Below, in pieces: positions 58,206 to 64,000 of a DNA stretch of 64,000 nt (its first letter is position 1; every line of letters begins with the position of its first letter). The translations under genes were made by a program, and so were the position numbers. The DNA comes from GCA-002282575 sp964519885. Its GTDB lineage: Bacteria > Pseudomonadota > Gammaproteobacteria > Thiomicrospirales > Thiomicrospiraceae. Below the pieces are notes generated by a model. That model had not been told where the DNA came from. It did not search any database and saw nothing but the letters and a program-made list of their open reading frames with translations. The DNA is taken from positions 28,295-92,294 of the forward strand of contig CAZFLX010000006.1 of the NCBI GenBank assembly GCA_964519885.1, written 5' to 3'.

Positions 58206-59074
58206 TGAGTTTATTTAAAACGAGTTTTTCAACCATCGCCGGTGTGCTGGTGATTGGTGTCTCTATGTCGGTTTTCACCGTTAATGAATACGAAAAAGCA
58301 TTGAAATTGCAATTAGGTCAAGTCATTGATGCGGAATATGAGCCTGGACTTCATTTCAAAGTTCCCTTTATCAACAACGTGGTTAAGTTTGATGGACGTA
58401 TTCAAACACTCGATGCTGAACCAGAGCGTTATTTAACTTTCGAAAAGAAAAATCTGATTGTTGATTCATTCGTAAAATGGCGCATTGCTGACGTCAGTCA
58501 ATTCTACACCTCGATGGGTGGAGATGTACGCCGTGCAAACCTACGTTTATCGCAAATTATCAAAGATGGCTTGCGTGCTGAAATTGCCGCACGTACTGTA
58601 CAAGATGTGATTGCCGGTGATCGTAACCAAATGGTGCAATCCATTGAAGCGGCTGCCAAAGATCAAGCGAAAGATTTCGGTATTGAATTACTTGATATTC
58701 GCTTAAAACGTATTGATTTACCGAAAGAGGTCAGTGAGTCAGTCTATCGTCGTATGGAAGCGGAGCGTATTCGAGTTGCCAAAGACCTGCGCTCGCAGGG
58801 TTCTGAAGCAGCTGAACGTATTCGTGCTGATGCTGACCGTCAACGTACTGTTCTGTTAGCCGAGGCTTACAAAGAAGCTGAATCGCTTCGCGGTGACGGT
58901 GATGCTAAAGCAACCGACATTTACGCTGCAGCGCACAGTAAAAATGCAGATTTCTTTGCGTTTTATCGTTCACTGTCTGTCTATCGTGAAGCCTTCAAAG
59001 ATAAACGCGATGTATTAATTTTAGATAGTGATGCAGAGTTCTTACGCTTCCTGCGTCAGCCTTCAGGCAAGTAA
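58205..59074 (+). CDS. hflC: FtsH protease modulator HflC
   Basis: Partner of HflK. The 289-aa product has an N-terminal membrane anchor (about 7-26) and an SPFH domain (FTVNEYEKALKLQLGQVI, EPGLHFKVPFINNVVKFD), then a coiled coil with RMEAERIRVAKDLRSQGSE. It starts in a TAATG overlap with hflK, and a GGGAGG site inside the hflK 3' end supplies the ribosome-binding site. Confidence 0.96.
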   Translation: MSLFKTSFSTIAGVLVIGVSMSVFTVNEYEKALKLQLGQVIDAEYEPGLHFKVPFINNVVKFDGRIQTLDAEPERYLTFEKKNLIVDSFVKWRIADVSQFYTSMGGDVRRANLRLSQIIKDGLRAEIAARTVQDVIAGDRNQMVQSIEAAAKDQAKDFGIELLDIRLKRIDLPKEVSESVYRRMEAERIRVAKDLRSQGSEAAERIRADADRQRTVLLAEAYKEAESLRGDGDAKATDIYAAAHSKNADFFAFYRSLSVYREAFKDKRDVLILDSDAEFLRFLRQPSGK

Positions 59075-59108
59075 GTCGAAACAAGATTAGGATAAATAGG
59101 CGAATTTT

Positions 59109-60296
59109 ATGTCGATGGATATGGGGCGCTGGTTAGTGCCGGATGGGATTGAGGATATTCTGCCAAACGAAGCAGAGCAAATCGAGTTTTGGCGCAGAGA
59201 GTTACTTGATGAATTCTCTCGCTGGGGTTACGAGTTGGTCATGACACCGATGGTCGAATTTACCCAGTCTTTGTTGACCGGCAAAGCGGTGGATTTGCAG
59301 CTGGATACCTGTCAATTGGTTGATCAGGTTTCCGGCAAAATGATGGGTGTTCGTGCTGACATGACACCACAGGTAGCTCGTATCGATGCGCACCGTTTGC
59401 ACACGAAATTGCCATCGCGTCTTTGCTATGCGGGTGAAGTATTGCGCGCTCGCCCTAACGCGGTCAGCGGTTCTCGTAGTCCTATTCAAGTCGGTGCTGA
59501 ATTGTTCGGTCATGGCGGTGTTCAAAGCGACATTGAAGTGATGGAGTTAATGCTGGCTACCAGTAGTCGTGTTGGCTTATCTGGCCTAACTCTAGCGCTT
59601 GGTCATGTAGGTATTTATCGTAGCCTATCTAATTTATTAGCATTCAGCGCTGAACAAGACAATCAAGCTCAGGCGATTTTACAACGTAAATCCTTGCCAG
59701 AATGGTCTGCTTGGTGTGAGTGTCTTAACCTATCACAAACCCAGTTAAAAGCGGCGTTAACACAACTACCTAAATTATGTGGTGATGCGACACAAGTGTT
59801 GCAGGATGCTGAAAGCCTGTTAGGCAAACTCGACAAGTCTATTGATGCGGCCTTAGCGCGTTTGAAACAAATTGTTCAACATCTCAATATGACCCATGAT
59901 GGTCTGTCTATTCACTTGGATTTATCAGATTTGCGTGGCTTCCAATACCACACAGGTGTTGTTTTTGGTGTCATTGAACCCAAACGTCAACGTATGATTG
60001 CTTCTGGTGGACGTTATGACGATTCGGGGGCTGATTTTGGCGTGGCACGTCCTGCGACCGGTTTCAGTTTGGACTTGCGTCAACTCATGGATTTGGCGCT
60101 GCCAAGCAATCCGAAAAAACGCAAACGTATTTTGGCGCCTGCGGTAGCAGATTTAGCCTTGGTGGCTTTGATTCATCAATTACGACATGAAGGTCATAGT
60201 GTGGTAATTGGTTTTCCCGATGTCGATTGGGCAAGTCAAAAACAAACCTGTGACTTAGAATTAATGAAAGAAAAAGATCAGTGGACGGTGCGCTAA
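59109..60296 (+). CDS. hisZ: ATP phosphoribosyltransferase regulatory subunit HisZ
   Basis: Catalytically inactive HisRS paralogue that regulates short-form HisG. The 395-aa product shows class II synthetase-like motifs (WLVPDGIEDILP, MGVRADMTPQVARIDAHRL, RLCYAGEVLRA, ASGGRYDDSGADFGVARPATGFSLDL) but no anticodon-binding domain. It presumably pairs with a short HisG encoded elsewhere. Position between hflC and purA is standard for many gammaproteobacteria. Confidence 0.95.
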   Translation: MSMDMGRWLVPDGIEDILPNEAEQIEFWRRELLDEFSRWGYELVMTPMVEFTQSLLTGKAVDLQLDTCQLVDQVSGKMMGVRADMTPQVARIDAHRLHTKLPSRLCYAGEVLRARPNAVSGSRSPIQVGAELFGHGGVQSDIEVMELMLATSSRVGLSGLTLALGHVGIYRSLSNLLAFSAEQDNQAQAILQRKSLPEWSAWCECLNLSQTQLKAALTQLPKLCGDATQVLQDAESLLGKLDKSIDAALARLKQIVQHLNMTHDGLSIHLDLSDLRGFQYHTGVVFGVIEPKRQRMIASGGRYDDSGADFGVARPATGFSLDLRQLMDLALPSNPKKRKRILAPAVADLALVALIHQLRHEGHSVVIGFPDVDWASQKQTCDLELMKEKDQWTVR

Positions 60297-60338
60297 GGCG
60301 TCATCAACATGAGTGATAAACGAATGGCTGTAGGCAAA

Positions 60339-61661
60339 ATGGCAAAAAAGAACTTAGTCGTGGTTGGCACGCAATGGGGCGATGAAGGCAAGGGCAAAAT
60401 CGTCGATTTATTAACTGATCGTGTTGCTGCGGTTGTTCGTTTTCAGGGCGGACATAATGCAGGTCATACCTTGGTTATTGAAGGTAAAAAGACAGTCCTT
60501 CATCTCATTCCTTCAGGTATTTTACGAGACGAAGTCTTGTGTCTGATTGGTAATGGCGTGGTACTGGCACCCGATGCGTTGATTAAAGAAATGGATAATC
60601 TTGAAGCAGCCGGTGTTACCGTTGCATCACGCATGAAAGTGAGTAAAGCTTGTCCATTAATTCTCGATTATCACGTTGCCTTAGACAAAGCTCGTGAATT
60701 GGCTCGTGGTGCTCAAGCCATTGGTACCACAGGTCGTGGCATTGGCCCCGCTTATGAAGACAAAGCTGCTCGCCGTGGCTTGCGTGTTGGTGACTTAATC
60801 GACTTTGAAGCCTTTGAACATAAACTGCGTGAAGTCATGGACTATCACAATTTCACGCTAACTGCTTATTTCAAGCAACCGGCTGTGGATGTTGAAGCAC
60901 AGTTAGTAAAATGCAAAGCTTACCGTGAACGTTTGTTGCCGATGCTGGCCGATATTCCACAACTCATCACCGAATTGAATGCCGCAGGTCAGAATGTGTT
61001 GTTTGAAGGTGCACAGGGTACATTACTGGATATTGACCAGGGTACTTATCCTTATGTTACCTCATCGAACACCACAGCTGGTGGTGCTGCGACAGGCACG
61101 GGTATCGGGCCTTGTGATTTAGATTATGTGTTGGGCATTACTAAGGCTTACGCAACGCGTGTTGGCGGTGGTCCATTCCCGACGGAATTAGACTACGATG
61201 CTGCGCAGGACAAGGGTGATCCGATTGGTAAACACTTGGGTACAGTCGGACGTGAGTTTGGAGCTACGACTGGTCGTCAACGCCGTTGTGGTTGGTTCGA
61301 TGCAGTGGCTTTACGTCGTTCAGCACAGATTAACTCGCTAACGGGTATTTGCTTAACCAAGCTAGACGTTTTAGACGAGCTGGAATACATTGATGTCTGT
61401 ATTGCTTACGAACTAGACGGTCAACGCATTGAAATGCCACCTTTGTCCGCTGAAGATTATCGACGCTGTCAACCTATTTATGAACGCTTGGCAGGTTGGC
61501 AAACCTCGACCTTAGGTGTTCAGCAATGGGATAAATTACCTGATAATGCAAAAACTTACATTCGTTATCTCGAAAAAATCGTCAATGTGCCTATTGATAT
61601 GGTTTCAACGGGTCCTGATCGTGTAGAAACCCTAATCATGCGTGATCCTTTTGCTATTTAA
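60339..61661 (+). CDS. purA: Adenylosuccinate synthetase
   Basis: Converts IMP and aspartate to adenylosuccinate with GTP. The 440-aa product has GTQWGDEGKGKIVDLL (catalytic aspartate loop), GNGVVLAPD, TTGRGIGPAYEDKAAR and the C-terminal STGPDR. In-frame ATGs exist at 60309, 60324 and 60339. The last matches the family N-terminus (MAKKNLVVVGTQWG) and has TAGG 4 bases upstream, while 60309 would add 10 residues and remains possible. Confidence 0.96.
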   Translation: MAKKNLVVVGTQWGDEGKGKIVDLLTDRVAAVVRFQGGHNAGHTLVIEGKKTVLHLIPSGILRDEVLCLIGNGVVLAPDALIKEMDNLEAAGVTVASRMKVSKACPLILDYHVALDKARELARGAQAIGTTGRGIGPAYEDKAARRGLRVGDLIDFEAFEHKLREVMDYHNFTLTAYFKQPAVDVEAQLVKCKAYRERLLPMLADIPQLITELNAAGQNVLFEGAQGTLLDIDQGTYPYVTSSNTTAGGAATGTGIGPCDLDYVLGITKAYATRVGGGPFPTELDYDAAQDKGDPIGKHLGTVGREFGATTGRQRRCGWFDAVALRRSAQINSLTGICLTKLDVLDELEYIDVCIAYELDGQRIEMPPLSAEDYRRCQPIYERLAGWQTSTLGVQQWDKLPDNAKTYIRYLEKIVNVPIDMVSTGPDRVETLIMRDPFAI

Positions 61662-61695
61662 TTTTGCTCACTTGCTGTGGACTGGAAACTAGAAG

Positions 61696-63594
61696 ATGTT
61701 ATCTGTTATTCGTGAACGCTCAAAAGGTGTTGTTGCTTGGATCATTGTGGTGATTATTATTATCCCCTTTGCGCTATTTGGTTTGGACCAGTTCACCAGC
61801 GGTGATCGTATTGAAGTGGCTGCTAAGGTGAATGGCGAGCCCATTCAGGCGAATGAATTTGCGCGTGCGCTGGATAACGTGAAACGTCAGTACCAAGAAA
61901 GTTTTGGTGACATGTACACCAGTTTGGTACAAGAAGACAAATTGCGTCAGCAAGTGCTGGATGATTTGATTCAACGCAGTGCGCTCGATCAGCAAATGCA
62001 GAAAGAAGGTTTCGGCATGAGTGATGCGTTGCTTGCGCAGGTGATTCAGTCGCAACAGATGTTCCAAGACAAGGGCGTGTTTTCGGTGCAACGTTATGAC
62101 GAAGTGCTGAAAAATAATGGCTTCACTAAAGAGCGTTTTGAGCAGGCGCAACGTCAGTTTATGTTGCGTAATCAATTGGAAGGCATGGTGACTGGTTCGG
62201 AGTTAATTGGTGCCAGTGAATTGAAAGCCTTAGCGGGTTTGGAAAGCCAAGAACGTGAAATCGGTTATTTGCGAGTTGATCATCGTCCTTTTTTAGCTAA
62301 GGTGTCGGTAAGCGAAGCAGAAATCAAAGACTACTACAATCAAAACCTAGCGCAGTTCAAAGCGCCAGAACAGGTCAGCGTTGATTATATTACCTTATCC
62401 GTTGAAGCCATTGCTAAAAGCATTAAGCCGACCGATGAGCAACTTCAAGCCTACTATAAAGATCATCCTGAAAAAATTCAGCTGCCTGAAAAGCGTAATG
62501 TGCGTCACATTTTAATTATGTCGCCGCAAGAAGCGGATGCGCAAACGGCTGAAGCCGCTAAAACTAAGATGGAAGGCTTATTAGCGCAAATCAAGCAGGG
62601 CGCTGACTTTGCTGAATTGGCTAAAAACAATTCGCAAGATCCGGGTAGCGCAAGCCGTGGTGGCGAGTTAGGATTTTTCCAACGTGGTGATATGGTTACC
62701 GAGTTTGAGGCAGCGGCTTTTGCTTTGGCAAAACCGGGTGATTTATCGGATGTTGTCAAAACCAGCTATGGCTACCATTTATTGCAGTTGGTTGCGGTAG
62801 AAGCCGCCAAAACCCCCAGTTTTGCCGAAGCGAAAGGATTGTTATCGACTGAGCTGAGTTATGAATTAGCTTTGAAAGATTACAACGCTAAATTAGAGCA
62901 GTTAAAAACCCTTACTTTTGAACAAGACGATACCCTTAAACCAGCGGCTGAAAAGCTTGGTTTAACGGTTCAAACCAGTCCATTCATGACGGCTGAAGGT
63001 GGTGAAGGTGTGTTTGCAGCACCACAGGTCATTGAAGCCAGTTTTTCACCCAAGGTCATTAAAGACAAGCTGAACAGTGCGGTGGTGGAAGTGCAAATGG
63101 GTGAATCCTTAGTATTGCGTGTGAATCAATATCAAGAAAGCCGCGACAAGCCCTTGGCAGAAGTGAGCAATGAAATTCGCTCGTTATTGCAACGCAAAGC
63201 GGCCTTTGCTCAAGCGGCAGATTTAGCTAAAACGCTGATGGTTGAAGCCAAAACAGCGGCTAAAACTCCAGAGAGTTTAGTGAAAGATGGCATTGAGTGG
63301 AAAGCGAGTCAGTGGATGACACGCAATTTTGATCAAGTGTTGCCGGAAATTTTAACGGCGGGCTTTAAAGCACCGAAACCGGCTAAAGATCAGGCTTCAT
63401 GGGTTTCGCATCAATTATCAACCGGTGACACGGTACTGATTCGAGTTTCTGCAGTGCGTAATGACGACACCAAACTGAGTAAAGTCGCTGACGATTTAAA
63501 ATCAGCCGCACAGCAAGTCTTTGCCGATGCTGAGTTGGAAGCCGTGAGCAAAACCATTAAAGACAAAGCTAACATAGAAGTATTGGTGAAGTAA
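61696..63594 (+). CDS. ppiD: Periplasmic chaperone/PPIase PpiD
   Basis: Membrane-anchored parvulin-like chaperone that meets proteins leaving the SecYEG translocon. The 632-aa protein has one N-terminal membrane helix (about 12-30), a SurA-N-like region (about 35-175), and a parvulin domain (about 262-365, RNVRHILIM...GGELGFFQRGDMV...YGYHLLQL), then a second, more divergent rotamase-like region. Usual genetic neighbours (hupB, lon) are absent. Confidence 0.93.
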   Translation: MLSVIRERSKGVVAWIIVVIIIIPFALFGLDQFTSGDRIEVAAKVNGEPIQANEFARALDNVKRQYQESFGDMYTSLVQEDKLRQQVLDDLIQRSALDQQMQKEGFGMSDALLAQVIQSQQMFQDKGVFSVQRYDEVLKNNGFTKERFEQAQRQFMLRNQLEGMVTGSELIGASELKALAGLESQEREIGYLRVDHRPFLAKVSVSEAEIKDYYNQNLAQFKAPEQVSVDYITLSVEAIAKSIKPTDEQLQAYYKDHPEKIQLPEKRNVRHILIMSPQEADAQTAEAAKTKMEGLLAQIKQGADFAELAKNNSQDPGSASRGGELGFFQRGDMVTEFEAAAFALAKPGDLSDVVKTSYGYHLLQLVAVEAAKTPSFAEAKGLLSTELSYELALKDYNAKLEQLKTLTFEQDDTLKPAAEKLGLTVQTSPFMTAEGGEGVFAAPQVIEASFSPKVIKDKLNSAVVEVQMGESLVLRVNQYQESRDKPLAEVSNEIRSLLQRKAAFAQAADLAKTLMVEAKTAAKTPESLVKDGIEWKASQWMTRNFDQVLPEILTAGFKAPKPAKDQASWVSHQLSTGDTVLIRVSAVRNDDTKLSKVADDLKSAAQQVFADAELEAVSKTIKDKANIEVLVK

Positions 63595-63723
63595 ATGGTT
63601 ACGCAAACTCTTGCTACTAAAGGCGATATTCTGGAGCTCAAATCAAAGTTATACAAAGCAATGATGATCCAGACTTTCGCTTTTGCAGGTATTGTTATTG
63701 CAATCATGAAGTTTATGAATTAA
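63595..63723 (+). CDS. Small coiled-coil/membrane protein (42 aa), DUF1640-like tail
   Basis: The ATG directly follows the ppiD stop, with a GGTG-type site inside the ppiD end. The product begins MVTQTLATKGDILELKSKLY and ends in a hydrophobic helix (FAFAGIVIAIMKFMN). The pattern of a short coiled coil followed by a terminal membrane helix resembles the end of DUF1640/CCDC90-type proteins, but is far shorter. It could be a true microprotein or the remnant of a longer gene. A strong terminator follows. Confidence 0.55.
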   Translation: MVTQTLATKGDILELKSKLYKAMMIQTFAFAGIVIAIMKFMN

Positions 63724-63740
63724 TCATCACGTTATCTACT

Positions 63741-63779
63741 AAAAAAGCCCCAAACCTTGTGTTTAGGGCTTTTTTTTTT
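63741..63779 (+). terminator. Rho-independent terminator after ppiD and the 42-aa gene
   Basis: AAAAAAGCCC and GGGCTTTTTT, with an inner AAAC/GTTT pair and one mismatch, form a long stem followed by nine or more T residues. Confidence 0.92.
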
Positions 63780-63807
63780 GGTAAGCATCGGTAATAATGA
63801 AACCCAT

Positions 63808-63826
63808 AAACAGTGATGAACTGTTT
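63808..63826. repeat. Hairpin in the pilin gene leader
   Basis: AAACAGT and ACTGTTT pair perfectly around a 5-base loop, 33 bases before the pilin ATG. There is no T-run after it. Confidence 0.5.
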
Positions 63827-63858
63827 GATTAATTAAATTCACAAAGGATGATGTGACA

Positions 63859-64000
63859 ATGAAAAACCAAAAAGGGTTTACCTTAGTTGAAATGGCTATT
63901 GTATTGGTCATTATTGGCTTACTGTTAGGTGGTGTACTGAAAGGTCAGGAGTTAATTGAAAACAGTAAAATCAAAAATGCCATTAATGACATTAAAGGTG
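63859..64000 (+). CDS. Type IV pilin/pseudopilin-like protein (partial)
   Basis: The gene runs off the window, with 47 codons visible. It starts MKNQKGFTLVEMAIVLVIIG, the class III signal with a short basic leader, cleavage after glycine before F+1, E+5, and a 20-residue hydrophobic helix, continuing LLLGGVLKGQELIENSKIKNA. A prepilin peptidase would cleave and N-methylate it. AAAGGA lies about 10 bases upstream. The SKIKNAINDIKG segment is common in major pilins and in PilE/GspH-like minor pilins; the class cannot be set from the fragment. Confidence 0.85.
   Translation, partial: MKNQKGFTLVEMAIVLVIIGLLLGGVLKGQELIENSKIKNAINDIKG

Noticed and set aside
61774..62175. 133-codon open frame on the minus strand inside ppiD
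   Set aside because: Leucine/histidine-rich reverse-complement artefact of the PpiD coding sequence.
1..64000. tRNA, rRNA, CRISPR, insertion sequences, prophage
   Set aside because: Reading the intergenic gaps showed no cloverleaf, no regularly spaced repeats, no transposase or integrase frames, and no composition shift.

Overview
This window is chromosomal DNA of a gammaproteobacterium. The evidence is the gene content and order: aroA-cmk-rpsA-ihfB, comEC-lpxK-(Trm112)-kdsB, and the tsaE-amidase-mutL-miaA-hfq-hflX-hflK-hflC-hisZ-purA block, together with Hda, EttA, YajQ, LpxH, NagZ and CheV. Base composition is moderate (mid-40s % G+C by eye) and even throughout. I see no prophage, insertion sequence, CRISPR array, rRNA or tRNA. 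The genus cannot be fixed from sequence alone. A MutL with endonuclease motifs, a class II-type AroA and periplasmic SoxW/TlpA-like thioredoxins hint at an environmental, perhaps Thiotrichales-like lineage (inference, low confidence).

Layout. 1-2.3 kb: purM-purN-dcd on the minus strand, divergent from hda. 3.1-6.3 kb: an accessory cluster of two periplasmic thioredoxins, an outer-membrane TolC-type factor, a miniature HlyD-type adaptor and an unknown 95-aa protein. 6.3-8.1 kb: an ABM-fold protein, a UPF0178 protein and a DEDDh exonuclease. 8.1-14.7 kb: aroA-cmk-rpsA, ihfB, lapA-pyrF-rlmD. 14.7-24.7 kb: a tightly packed plus-strand run of CYTH protein, a second TolC, peptide-binding protein, cytoplasmic L,D-transpeptidase-fold enzyme, two peptide permeases, nagZ, xseA (with an extra N-terminal domain), xseB and a methyltransferase. 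24.8-27.5 kb: a heme-binding hybrid histidine kinase. 27.5-28.7 kb: ygfZ with a small membrane-protein gene in front. 28.8-32.2 kb: a SPOR protein, coaE and ettA. 32.3-33.2 kb: an HDOD protein. 33.2-38.4 kb: an envelope cluster on the minus strand (glycosyltransferases, lipid flippase-like protein, cyclophilin, lpxH). 38.4-38.6 kb: a short promoter-to-terminator unit that looks like a small RNA, followed by yajQ. 39.1-44.8 kb: lon-like protease, comEC, lpxK, Trm112 protein, kdsB. 44.9-49.1 kb: proS, dgt-like, cheV. 49.2-63.7 kb: queG, then the tsaE-to-purA block and ppiD. The window ends inside a type IV pilin-like gene.

How the genes work together. Most are housekeeping genes for nucleotide synthesis, translation, lipid A/Kdo synthesis, DNA repair and RNA modification. 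Two accessory sets stand out. The first is the thioredoxin/TolC/mini-adaptor cluster, which has no inner-membrane pump. The second is a cluster that looks dedicated to murein-peptide recovery: peptide ABC components without ATPases, a YkuD enzyme with no signal peptide, and NagZ.

No stretch longer than about 300 bases lacks a gene. The longest gaps (about 110-190 bases) lie before ihfB, lapA, the hybrid kinase, the HDOD gene, cheV, hfq and the pilin gene, after the flippase-like gene, and between yajQ and the GT39 gene. They hold the promoters, terminators and hairpins listed. Start codons were chosen from ribosome-binding sites and family conservation where several were possible.
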